From an uncultured Clostridia bacterium (GTDB lineage Bacteria; Bacillota; Clostridia; UBA1381), in NCBI GenBank assembly GCA_905235885.1, contig CAJONM010000074.1:1-7691 (forward strand): DNA of 7,691 nucleotides. The letters run 5' to 3'. Under the pieces are notes generated by a model. The model ran no database searches. It was not told where the DNA came from and worked only from the letters and a program-made list of their open reading frames with translations. How positions within the stretch are numbered: position 1 is the stretch's first letter; each line of letters starts with the position of its first letter. The position numbers and the translations under genes were made by a program. This document shows positions 1-6,948 of this stretch, one piece after another.

Positions 1-1305
1 CAAGCCGCCGACAAGCTGGAATATCGTATCCGAAAGCGGGCCCTTATACGGTACTCTGCCTTCAACACCTTCCGGAACAAGCTTTTTCGATCCGGTCTGG
101 AAATATCTGTCCTTTGAGCCTTTTTCCATAGCTGCAAGCGAGCCCATACCGCGGTATACCTTAAAGCGTCTGCCCTGATATATTTCAAATTCGCCCGGAC
201 TTTCATCACAGCCTGCAAGCAGACTGCCCATCATGATAGCGTCCGCGCCTGCCGCGATCGCCTTGACACAGTCGCCGCTGTATTTGATGCCGCCGTCGGC
301 GATACATGGTATGCCATACTTCTTCGCCTCGCGGCATACATCGTATATAGCCGTTATCTGAGGCACGCCTATTCCTGCGACAACTCGCGTCGTACATATT
401 GAGCCGGGTCCTATGCCGACCTTTATGCAGTCCGCACCGGCGCCTATAAGCGCTCTTGCCGCCTCGGCGGTGGCTATGTTTCCGGCGATGACCTGCAGAT
501 CCGGATATGCCGCCTTTACCTCTTTTATCTTATTTATAATATTCCTTGAATGTCCGTGCGCCGAATCAAGACATACAACATCTACGCCGACTTCGACAAG
601 TGCCGCCACACGCTCCAGGCAATCGGTTGTAACGCCTATCGCCGCGCCGACAAGTAATCTGCCCTGACTGTCTCGCGCGGAATTGGGATAGCGTACAGCC
701 TTTTCTATATCCTTGATAGTTATAAGACCCTTGAGATGATTTCCCTCATCAACTATCGGCAGCTTTTCTATTTTATATTCAGCCAGGATCTTCTGCGCCG
801 CCGCAAGATCCGTACCCTCCGGAGCAGTTATGAGATTTTCCGATGTCATCGCCTCGGATATTTTGCGTGAAAAATCAGTTTCAAATCTCAGATCGCGGTT
901 GGTGAGAATACCTATAAGAACATTATACTCGTCAACTATAGGCACGCCTGAGATCTTATATCTTCCCATAAGCTCATCGGCATCTCTTATAGTGCGATCC
1001 TTTGTAAGGCTGAACGGGTTGGCAATAACGCCGTTCTCCGAACGCTTGACCTTGTCGACCTCCGACGCCTGCTCGGCGATCGTCATATTCTTATGTATGA
1101 TACCTATTCCGCCCTCTCGCGCTATGGCTATTGCCATATTCGCTTCCGTAACCGTATCCATAGCTGCGCTCATAAACGGTATGTTCAGCTTAATCTTTTT
1201 TGTAAGCCTTGTGCTCAGATTGACCATATTCGGAGTAACATCGGACTCCTGAGGGATCAAAAGCACATCATCAAAAGTCAATCCTTCTTTTCCGAACTTT
1301 TCCAT
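1..1305 (-). CDS. guaB: Inosine-5'-monophosphate dehydrogenase, 3' end cut by window edge
   Basis: IMP dehydrogenase oxidises IMP to XMP with NAD+, the committed step of guanine nucleotide synthesis in the cytosol. The frame is open from the ATG at 1303-1305 to base 1, giving 435 codons; the family is usually about 485-490 residues, so roughly 50 C-terminal residues lie outside. The N-terminus has the family hallmark LTFDDVLLIP (residues 9-18). Two CBS domains occupy about 95-205 and split the barrel. The catalytic loop GPGSICTTR puts the nucleophile at Cys304, IADGG places the IMP-binding Asp at 337, and the flap carries the Arg400-Tyr401 pair (KDRYF). The start is supported by AAAGGAG seven bases upstream. 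Transcription most likely starts at its own promoter (1344-1372), 91 nt after dusB, although readthrough from dusB is possible. All key residues are present and nothing looks degraded. Confidence 0.97.
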   Translation of the reverse strand, partial: MEKFGKEGLTFDDVLLIPQESDVTPNMVNLSTRLTKKIKLNIPFMSAAMDTVTEANMAIAIAREGGIGIIHKNMTIAEQASEVDKVKRSENGVIANPFSLTKDRTIRDADELMGRYKISGVPIVDEYNVLIGILTNRDLRFETDFSRKISEAMTSENLITAPEGTDLAAAQKILAEYKIEKLPIVDEGNHLKGLITIKDIEKAVRYPNSARDSQGRLLVGAAIGVTTDCLERVAALVEVGVDVVCLDSAHGHSRNIINKIKEVKAAYPDLQVIAGNIATAEAARALIGAGADCIKVGIGPGSICTTRVVAGIGVPQITAIYDVCREAKKYGIPCIADGGIKYSGDCVKAIAAGADAIMMGSLLAGCDESPGEFEIYQGRRFKVYRGMGSLAAMEKGSKDRYFQTGSKKLVPEGVEGRVPYKGPLSDTIFQLVGGL

Positions 1306-1343
1306 TCTCTTGCTCCTTTCTTATTTAAAATTAATTGATATAT

Positions 1344-1372
1344 ATTTTAGCAGAAAAACGCTTGTTTTTCAA
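1344..1372 (-). promoter_or_regulatory. Sigma-A-like promoter of guaB
   Basis: On the minus strand TTGAAA (1367-1372) and TAAAAT (1344-1349) are separated by exactly 17 bases. A TG one base before the -10 box makes it an extended -10. Transcription would begin near 1337, leaving a leader of only about 30 nt that contains the AAAGGAG ribosome site. That leader is too short for a guanine or other purine riboswitch. The call rests on consensus match and position only. Confidence 0.75.
1353..1370 (-). promoter_or_regulatory. Perfect inverted repeat between guaB -35 and -10 boxes, possible operator
   Basis: GAAAAAC and GTTTTTC form a perfect 7-bp inverted repeat around the 4-base centre AAGC. It starts inside the -35 hexamer and fills most of the spacer. 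The position suits a repressor-binding site. No run of U follows it in the transcript direction, so it is a poor terminator for the upstream dusB operon. The AT-rich arms mean chance occurrence is a real possibility. Confidence 0.35.
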
Positions 1373-1396
1373 CCTTTTTATACAATTTTTTTTAAT

Positions 1397-2353
1397 TTAT
1401 GATATTTTATCAATATATTCGGAAAGAGTGTTCTCAATTGTGGCATAATCACTAATTCTGAATATGTGCGATTTTATCTCCGCCGCACCGCGCATACCCT
1501 TTATATACCACGCTATATGCTTCCTCGCTTCCTTAATGCCGCGATTCTCACCTTTTGAGTCAACGAGAAGACGCGTGTGCATAAGCGCTGTTTGGAGCTT
1601 TTCGGCGGCGGTCGGGTATGCGGATATTTCACCGGAGTTCATAAGCTCGTCTGTCTGCTTGAATATCCACGGATTGCCCTGCGCGCCGCGAGCGATCATC
1701 ACGCCGTCACAGCCTGTATATTCAAGCATACGCGCCGCGTCATGCGCGGAGAAAAGGTCGCCGTTGCCGATAACGGGTATTTTAAGCTCCGCCTTTATTC
1801 TCTTTATCACATTCCAATCGGCTTTTCCCCCGTAAAATTCCTTTCGCGTTCTGCCATGCACCGCGACAGCCGCCGCGCCGTTTTCTTCTAATATATGTGC
1901 GCACAGCAGCGAGTTGTCCGTTTCCCAGCCCTTGCGGAATTTCACCGTAACAGGAACGGGCGATGCATCCGCTACCGCCCGTATTATTCGTCCCATAAGC
2001 TCAGGCGTTTTCATCAACGCCGAGCCGTCACCGTTATTTACAATTTTGGGCGCGGGACAGCCCATATTAATATCTATTATGTCCGGCGAGAATTTCATCA
2101 CCTTCGGTATTATCTCTGCCATAATATCAGGGTCAGAGCCGAATATCTGAACGGCACAGGGTGATTGCCCCTTTATATCCATCAAGGACGCTGTTTTCTT
2201 ATCATTATAATACAGCCCCTTTGCGCTCACCATTTCGCTATATACCATCCCCGCGCCCATATCACGGCATATCCCGCGGAATACCCTGTCTGTTATGCCT
2301 GCCATCGGCGCGAGAAATATATTGCTTTTAAGCTCTATGCCGCCTATCTTCAT
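1397..2353 (-). CDS. dusB: tRNA-dihydrouridine synthase, DusB type
   Basis: This FMN enzyme reduces specific uridines in the tRNA D-loop to dihydrouridine using NADPH. The 318-residue product opens with MKIGG and the FMN-barrel signature APMAGITDR (residues 15-23). The catalytic cysteine is Cys99 in DINMGCPAPK. HGRTRKEFY follows at 166-174, then the phosphate-binding region GNGDLFSA (197-204) and IARGAQGNPW (220-229). The C-terminal 70 residues form the usual helical tRNA-binding domain. The frame is open six codons further up to a TTG at 2369-2371. I chose ATG 2351-2353 because family members begin at this point and GGGAAG lies about ten bases upstream. The upstream SLH gene's TGA ends five bases before this ATG, so coupled translation is likely. 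It is the last gene of the mgtE operon; no clear terminator follows it before the guaB promoter. Confidence 0.95.
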   Translation of the reverse strand: MKIGGIELKSNIFLAPMAGITDRVFRGICRDMGAGMVYSEMVSAKGLYYNDKKTASLMDIKGQSPCAVQIFGSDPDIMAEIIPKVMKFSPDIIDINMGCPAPKIVNNGDGSALMKTPELMGRIIRAVADASPVPVTVKFRKGWETDNSLLCAHILEENGAAAVAVHGRTRKEFYGGKADWNVIKRIKAELKIPVIGNGDLFSAHDAARMLEYTGCDGVMIARGAQGNPWIFKQTDELMNSGEISAYPTAAEKLQTALMHTRLLVDSKGENRGIKEARKHIAWYIKGMRGAAEIKSHIFRISDYATIENTLSEYIDKIS

Positions 2354-2358
2354 AATGC

Positions 2359-3423
2359 TCAGTCTTCCCAATAATTTATAAGATCATAGATCCTGCTTGT
2401 AGCCGTTATAGCCTGCTGAACGGTAAGCTTATCGGTCGGATAGAACATATTACTGTCATCCGCCGTCAGAATGCCGTTATCCATATTCCATCTTACATAG
2501 AAGCTTGCCCAGCTTGCTATTTTTGAATTGTCGGCTGTCTTTTGCTTGTATTTTGTATCAATATACATATACTGTCCTGCCGCGCGAACCAGCAGTGCCG
2601 CCGCCTCCTGCCGCGTTATGCTCCCGTCGGGATTAAACGCCGTATCGGAAATGCCGTTTACTATCCCCAGCGCATACAGCTGGTCAATAGCCTCGTCCCG
2701 TCCCTTGCAGTCGGCGAAATTGCCGGTTAGGTATACGCTTCCTGTCGCGTTCATATACGCGTCCATATCCTTGTAATTGCCGGCTACCGCTATAAGATTG
2801 GCGATAAGCACCGCCATTTGCTCACGCGTTATGTTATTTGTATATTTATTCGTAAATTCATACGGAACAAGATTTTTTGCCGCCGCCGTTTTTATCGCCG
2901 ATTTTGCCCACGGCGTGTCGGGCAGCTTCAGAAAATCCTTCGCCGTTGATGCGGTCCGGTATGTTCCGCCGTATACGCCGGTGTCGCTGTCATAAAACTC
3001 GCTTTGGAGATATCTGAGCTTTTGCGTATCGTCCGATGACGGCATATAGCATACAAAATTGCTGTCGCCGTAAGAGCCTATCTGTATACCTGCATTATAG
3101 AAATAGCTTATCTGTGCGCCGGACTTTGTCGTAAAATTGACGCAGGTGCCGCGGAACGGCGTCGGATTTATCTTCCGCCATACCGTCATACCGCTCGCGG
3201 TTTTGTAAAAATACGATATATCCGCCGACGAGAGGTTTTTATAAATATTATCTTCAATATCGCATATCGTCGCCGACCCTATGTCCGACGCGCTATATAT
3301 GCCCAGCGCCTCCGAAAAAGTCATCGACTGCGGAAGATCCACGACATTATACGCCGCCGCCCCTCTGCACGCCGCCATACACATTACCGCTGCGGCGACG
3401 ATCTTTTTTAATCTTTTCATCAT
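2359..3423 (-). CDS. Secreted protein with three C-terminal SLH repeats
   Basis: A 354-residue exported protein, probably held on the cell surface. Residues 1-24 form a signal peptide: basic MMKRLKK, hydrophobic stretch, likely cleavage after GAAA. A Cys at 19 after MAA is a poor lipobox match, so lipidation is doubtful. Residues about 26-165 are a domain I do not recognise, rich in Tyr and Phe, with ISYFY occurring twice (69-73 and 105-109). Three S-layer-homology repeats follow at about 168-215, 235-285 and 298-348. The second is the clearest (YALGIVNGISD, FNPDGSITRQEAA). The third is more divergent, with TVQQA in place of the usual TRxEA. SLH triplets in the family bind pyruvylated secondary wall polymers. 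Its ATG shares four bases with the upstream gene's stop (ATGA at 3420-3423), so the two are probably made together. A second ATG directly follows the first and could equally be used. Its specific role is unknown. Confidence 0.88.
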   Translation of the reverse strand: MMKRLKKIVAAAVMCMAACRGAAAYNVVDLPQSMTFSEALGIYSASDIGSATICDIEDNIYKNLSSADISYFYKTASGMTVWRKINPTPFRGTCVNFTTKSGAQISYFYNAGIQIGSYGDSNFVCYMPSSDDTQKLRYLQSEFYDSDTGVYGGTYRTASTAKDFLKLPDTPWAKSAIKTAAAKNLVPYEFTNKYTNNITREQMAVLIANLIAVAGNYKDMDAYMNATGSVYLTGNFADCKGRDEAIDQLYALGIVNGISDTAFNPDGSITRQEAAALLVRAAGQYMYIDTKYKQKTADNSKIASWASFYVRWNMDNGILTADDSNMFYPTDKLTVQQAITATSRIYDLINYWED

Positions 3424-4643
3424 ATGCTGTACGGCTTCAATACCGCCCTCGCACCGTCGGGAAATTCGACATACAGCTCGATATATGACTTGTCGTCCTT
3501 GTCAAAATAACCGTCAAGCATCTTCATGCTTTCTATGGTGTCGGAATTTTTTGTGCCGGTGTCGTTTATGTCTTTATAAGAGCCTTTGGTATACTTGTCC
3601 GTATAGATCACATTATAAAGCATTCCGTCCTTATGCTTATTATACAGATTTCTGTTGAGGATGCTGTCAATTGAACTGAAGGTCATAAGCTTTATTCCCT
3701 TGCCTTCCGCCCCCTCGCGGTATCTGTAAACGGAGCCTGTTACCATAATATCGACAAAGCACGCGCCCTGTATATCGGCAAGTATGAGATTGGTGCCGCT
3801 GAACAGTATCTTTGACGCATATTCTATCTCCGCCGGCTTGTTTGTCGTTTCATCGTTTATAACTTTAAGAATACCCTTTTCATAGCGGTAGAAATGCGCC
3901 GTAAGCACATCGCCGTTTTCCGTTACGACAAGCTCTTTCGTATCATCGCTCCCGTCAATATCCACTAGAGCGATCGAATAAACGCTCGTAAGCGAGCCTA
4001 ATCCTGCGGTATAGTCAATGTCGTTTATTTTAAGCACGACATCGTCCGCTGTCAGATAATCCACGCGCGAAAACATGACGCGCTCCGCCTTTCCGTCATT
4101 GTCAAGGTCAACATATTCATCCGCCATACCGTTTGAATAGAACTCTGCCGCATCCTCAAGCGTGCGGAAGCCGATCTTCTGGAAAGCGTGCGCCCTATAT
4201 GGCTTGCCCGTTGTCGAAACAAGCACAAGGCTGTGGCTGCCATCCCATGTTACGGCGTAATCCATCGCTTCGGCAATGGCTCTTACCGGTATAAGGATCC
4301 TGTTCTCAAGCATTATCGCCGGAGATTCAAGCTCTATCCTTTCGCCGTTTTTATACATTGCCGTATCGCCGTACTTTATCGTGACAACATGATCGCCCTG
4401 AGTAACGGATGCGGTCTGCGTCTCCTGATCCCAATCAACCGTTGCGCCTGCCTGCTCAAATACGGCGCGTATCGGCACCATGGTGTATCCTTCTCCGACG
4501 ATCACCGGGTTCTGATCGAATACCACCGACGCGTTATCGACCTTTACCGTAACCACATCCGCCTCTGCATACGCGCACAACGCGCAAGCTGCCGCGACAC
4601 CTGCCGCCGCAAGCGCGGATACAAAAATCTTCGATAGCTTCAT
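3420..4643 (-). CDS. Secreted stalk-domain (copper amine oxidase N-terminal-like) protein with calcium-loop motifs
   Basis: A 407-residue exported protein. Residues 1-26 are a signal peptide with likely cleavage after AYA. Residues about 30-145 form the stalk domain named after the copper amine oxidase N-terminus, seen as two similar halves: VPIRAVFEQAGATVDWD at 56-72 and IPVRAIAEAMDYAVTWD at 118-134. There is no oxidase catalytic domain, so amine oxidation should not be inferred. The remainder resembles VCBS/FG-GAP-type repeats. DLDNDGKAE (179-187) is a textbook DxDxDG calcium loop, DIDGSDDTKE (228-237) is a second acidic loop, and DKDDKSYIE (381-389) may be a third. Stalk domains are common on clostridial surface proteins, often beside SLH proteins as here. 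The frame opens at ATG 4647-4649, but the second ATG (4641-4643) is preferred on ribosome-site spacing. No enzymatic function is apparent. Confidence 0.88.
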   Translation of the reverse strand: MKLSKIFVSALAAAGVAAACALCAYAEADVVTVKVDNASVVFDQNPVIVGEGYTMVPIRAVFEQAGATVDWDQETQTASVTQGDHVVTIKYGDTAMYKNGERIELESPAIMLENRILIPVRAIAEAMDYAVTWDGSHSLVLVSTTGKPYRAHAFQKIGFRTLEDAAEFYSNGMADEYVDLDNDGKAERVMFSRVDYLTADDVVLKINDIDYTAGLGSLTSVYSIALVDIDGSDDTKELVVTENGDVLTAHFYRYEKGILKVINDETTNKPAEIEYASKILFSGTNLILADIQGACFVDIMVTGSVYRYREGAEGKGIKLMTFSSIDSILNRNLYNKHKDGMLYNVIYTDKYTKGSYKDINDTGTKNSDTIESMKMLDGYFDKDDKSYIELYVEFPDGARAVLKPYSI

Positions 4644-4651
4644 AATCATAT

Positions 4652-4659
4652 CCTCCTTA
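4652..4659 (-). promoter_or_regulatory. Ribosome binding site fused to the pyrE stop codon
   Basis: The minus strand reads TAAGGAGG here: the TAA (4657-4659) ends pyrE and its bases run into a near-perfect Shine-Dalgarno core. Only 2 bases separate the core from the first in-frame ATG (4647-4649), but 8 separate it from the second (4641-4643). That spacing decides the start of the stalk-domain gene. The layout lets a ribosome terminating on pyrE reinitiate downstream. Confidence 0.8.
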
Positions 4660-5322
4660 GTCTAAGATGCAGTATTTATCCATATATTCCTTCATTTTCG
4701 GAAGCATATCGGCATACTTGTCCGATTGCTTGAGATATTCGTAAATATCGGCGACAGATACTATCGCGTGAACATTTATCCCGTATTCCTCTCCGACCTC
4801 CATGATCGCCGTTTTTCCCTCGGTCGTGCCGACCTCGCATCTGTTTACCGATATAAACATATCCGTCACCGAAACATCTGCCGCCCCCAAAAGTATCGGC
4901 ATTGTTTCGCGTACCGCCGTTCCGGCTGTTATGACATCCTCTATAACTATCACTCTGTCGCCGTCCTTTGGTTTATATCCGACGAGCGAGCCGCCCTCGC
5001 CGTGATCCTTTTCCTCCTTGCGGTTGAAAAAATACGGCTTATCCTGTCCGTATTCATTATACAGAGATGCCGCCGCCGATGCCGCAAGCGGTATTCCCTT
5101 GTACGCCGGACCGAACATACAGTCAAACTCACCGCCCGTTTTTTTCATTACGAGCGCGGCGTAAAATTTACCAAGCTCCGCTATCTGTCTGCCCGTCCTG
5201 TAATTGCCGGTATTTACGAAATACGGCGTATTCCGTCCGCTTTTCGTCACAAAGTCGCCAAACCGCAGAACATCGGAATGCATCATAAACTCTATAAATT
5301 CTTTTTTCTTTGTCGTAAGCAT
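4657..5322 (-). CDS. pyrE: Orotate phosphoribosyltransferase
   Basis: OPRTase joins orotate to PRPP to give OMP, the fifth step of de novo UMP synthesis, with Mg2+-PRPP as substrate. The 221 residues match the family length (about 200-225). The PRPP-binding signature VIVIEDVITAGTA is at 124-136. The flexible catalytic loop RKEEKDHGEGG is at 101-111 with Lys102, Lys105 and His107. GPAYKGIPLA (71-80) is the conserved substrate-contact stretch. The N-terminal VTKSGRNTPYFVNTG (25-39) matches the orotate-binding region. The start ATG has CGGAGAG seven bases upstream, beginning just after the mgtE stop; the gene gap is 14 nt. No other pyr gene and no pyr attenuator is visible in the window, so here it is separated from the rest of the pathway and presumably follows the mgtE promoter. 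Confidence 0.97.
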   Translation of the reverse strand: MLTTKKKEFIEFMMHSDVLRFGDFVTKSGRNTPYFVNTGNYRTGRQIAELGKFYAALVMKKTGGEFDCMFGPAYKGIPLAASAAASLYNEYGQDKPYFFNRKEEKDHGEGGSLVGYKPKDGDRVIVIEDVITAGTAVRETMPILLGAADVSVTDMFISVNRCEVGTTEGKTAIMEVGEEYGINVHAIVSVADIYEYLKQSDKYADMLPKMKEYMDKYCILD

Positions 5323-5336
5323 TTTAATTCTCTCCG

Positions 5337-6779
5337 TTACACCAGTTTAAGAATATTTAAAAGCAATATCCAGCTCAAGCCGTAGTATGTCACTACCGCC
5401 ACAAGGTCATTTATCGTTGTAATAAGCGGTCCGGACGCAACGGCAGGGTCTACCTTTATCTTTTTAAAGAATAACGGGATAAGCGTTCCGAGCGTTCCGG
5501 AAAAAAGCATTGCCACCGTAAGCGATATACATATGCATCCCGATACGGCGAAGCCTTTGTGCATTCCCTCTTTCATAACCAGCGCGATATATAATCCGAC
5601 AAACACAAGTGAGATCAGCCCAAGCAAAAAGCCGTTGCAAAAGCCTACGCGCATTTCCTTTAATACAAATCTTACTTTTTGTATAAATGTCAGGTTTTCA
5701 TCCGTAAGCACGCGAATGGTAACGGCAAGCGACTGAGTACCGGCATTACCTGCCATATCGAGTATCAGCGTCTGGAACGCCATTATAATGGGAAGCTTTG
5801 CCACCACTTCTCTGCTGAATATCCCGACAACGCTCGATACGAGTATTCCCAGTCCCAAAAGCACCAACAGCCACGGCAGACGCTTTTTCATACTCTCCTT
5901 GAGCGGCTCCTTCAGATCTTCCTCCGCGGTAAGACCTGCAAGACGGGCATAATCCTCACCCATCTCATCGTCTACGACTTCAATTATGCTCTGCGCCGTA
6001 ATTACGCCCAAAAGCCTGTTGCTGTTATCAAGGACGGGTATTGAGTCCTCCGAATAGTCCTTTAGCTTTTCTATACATTCATCTATGCTTTCATGCGAAT
6101 ATACATACGGGAACGAGGTCACGACAAGACCCTCTAAATTGTCGCCGCTGCGAGCTGTTATAAGCTCCTTGAGGTCGATCGCTCCGTAAAATTCGCCGTT
6201 TTCATCAACGACAAATATCGTCGAAATATTATCATTTTCCTCCGCCTGACTTACAAGCTCATGCATAGCTTCCTTTATCGTGATGTTTTCGCGGATCACA
6301 ATAAAATTGGTAGTCATACGGCTTCCTATCTCATCATCGTCAAATGAGGAGATAAGGTTTATCTCATCGCGTATCTCAGGCTTGAGCGCATCTATGATGA
6401 GCACGCGCTTTGCCTTGTCTATCTCATGCAGAGCGTTTGCCGCCGTATCCGTCTCAAGCTCGGACACTACCGCCGCCGCCTTTCGCAGATCCATTTCATC
6501 AAGATACCTGCCAAGGACATCCTCATCCATATGCTCGCACGCTTCGGCAAGCATTGATGCCGTACACACTCTGTAGAGCTTTTTCCGCTCATCTACGCTG
6601 AGTATCTCCATAACCTCGGAAATATCATTGCCGTGGTAATCCTCAAGCTTGTTCTGCATTACCCTCGGTGAATAATTCCCCCTGATGATCTGTATGATCT
6701 CACTTTCATAATCGGGTTTTGAATTGACTATATTTTCATCCTGATCGAGTATGGTGTTATTTATTTGTTCATTTGCCAT
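5337..6779 (-). CDS. mgtE: MgtE-type magnesium transporter
   Basis: MgtE is a homodimeric Mg2+ channel of the inner membrane, gated by cytosolic Mg2+ through its soluble domains. The 480-residue protein has the full architecture. An acidic, variable N-terminus is followed by the superhelical N domain (about 25-150), two CBS domains (about 155-210 and 218-272), the plug helix (about 275-300) and five membrane segments (about 302-322, 326-345, 378-402, 409-437, 455-478). Pore motifs are present: DMAGNAGTQS at 341-350 and DPAVASGP at 444-451, followed by TTINDLV (454-460). Asp458 there likely matches the ion-binding aspartate in TM5. The start ATG has TGGAGGG six bases upstream. It is the first gene of the operon, read from the promoter at 6831-6859. 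No lesion is visible. Confidence 0.96.
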   Translation of the reverse strand: MANEQINNTILDQDENIVNSKPDYESEIIQIIRGNYSPRVMQNKLEDYHGNDISEVMEILSVDERKKLYRVCTASMLAEACEHMDEDVLGRYLDEMDLRKAAAVVSELETDTAANALHEIDKAKRVLIIDALKPEIRDEINLISSFDDDEIGSRMTTNFIVIRENITIKEAMHELVSQAEENDNISTIFVVDENGEFYGAIDLKELITARSGDNLEGLVVTSFPYVYSHESIDECIEKLKDYSEDSIPVLDNSNRLLGVITAQSIIEVVDDEMGEDYARLAGLTAEEDLKEPLKESMKKRLPWLLVLLGLGILVSSVVGIFSREVVAKLPIIMAFQTLILDMAGNAGTQSLAVTIRVLTDENLTFIQKVRFVLKEMRVGFCNGFLLGLISLVFVGLYIALVMKEGMHKGFAVSGCICISLTVAMLFSGTLGTLIPLFFKKIKVDPAVASGPLITTINDLVAVVTYYGLSWILLLNILKLV

Positions 6780-6812
6780 TTAAAACCCTCCATTTCTTTT
6801 TTTGCTAAAATG

Positions 6813-6826
6813 GTGTGAAAACACAC
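6813..6826 (-). promoter_or_regulatory. Perfect inverted repeat at the mgtE transcription start, possible operator
   Basis: GTGTG and CACAC form a perfect 5-bp inverted repeat around a TTTT centre, 14 bases in all. It lies 4 bases downstream of the -10 box, so it spans the predicted start (near 6824). That is a typical repressor position. As RNA it would be a weak 5'-end hairpin that might also protect the message. On the plus strand a T-rich tail follows it, but no plus-strand gene reads into it, so a terminator role is unlikely. Confidence 0.4.
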
Positions 6827-6830
6827 TTTT

Positions 6831-6859
6831 ATTTTATCATACCAAACCCGAAAAGTCAA
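6831..6859 (-). promoter_or_regulatory. Strong sigma-A-like promoter of the mgtE-pyrE-dusB operon
   Basis: TTGACT (6854-6859) and TAAAAT (6831-6836) are spaced by exactly 17 bases, with TG one base ahead of the -10 box. It is close to the housekeeping consensus. The predicted leader is about 45 nt, including the GGAGGG ribosome site. That is too short for the Mg2+-sensing M-box often found before Firmicute magnesium transporter genes. Confidence 0.82.
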
Positions 6860-6948
6860 TCGCTTAAAATGAATTTTCTGTTTGTGGGAATAAATTTTGT
6901 TTTTTGGGAAATGATTACATATGAAGAATATACCAAGGGCGGTGCAAT

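Noticed and set aside
830..1252. 140-codon open frame on the plus strand at the left end
   Set aside because: It is antisense to guaB, which reads without interruption from 1305 to the window edge with all catalytic motifs.
2354..2371. Longer dusB start at TTG 2369-2371
   Set aside because: It overlaps the SLH gene end, adds six non-conserved residues, and the ATG at 2351-2353 fits the usual DusB N-terminus.
4188..4637. 149-codon open frame on the plus strand across the stalk-domain gene
   Set aside because: It lies antisense to a convincing secreted protein with signal peptide and domain repeats, and its composition is shadow-like.
3420..4643. Copper amine oxidase enzyme
   Set aside because: Only the stalk-like domain is present; the catalytic domain with its quinone cofactor site is absent.
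4726..5385. 219-codon open frame on the plus strand across pyrE
   Set aside because: It is antisense to pyrE, whose PRPP motif and catalytic loop are intact; the plus-strand translation is Arg/Tyr/Cys-rich without motifs.
6813..6835. Hairpin with T-rich tail as a plus-strand terminator
   Set aside because: The stem is only 5 bp and no plus-strand gene precedes it; it sits at the mgtE transcription start on the other strand.
6780..6948. M-box or other riboswitch before mgtE
   Set aside because: The predicted promoter leaves a leader of about 45 nt, and no multi-helix conserved structure is apparent in the gap.
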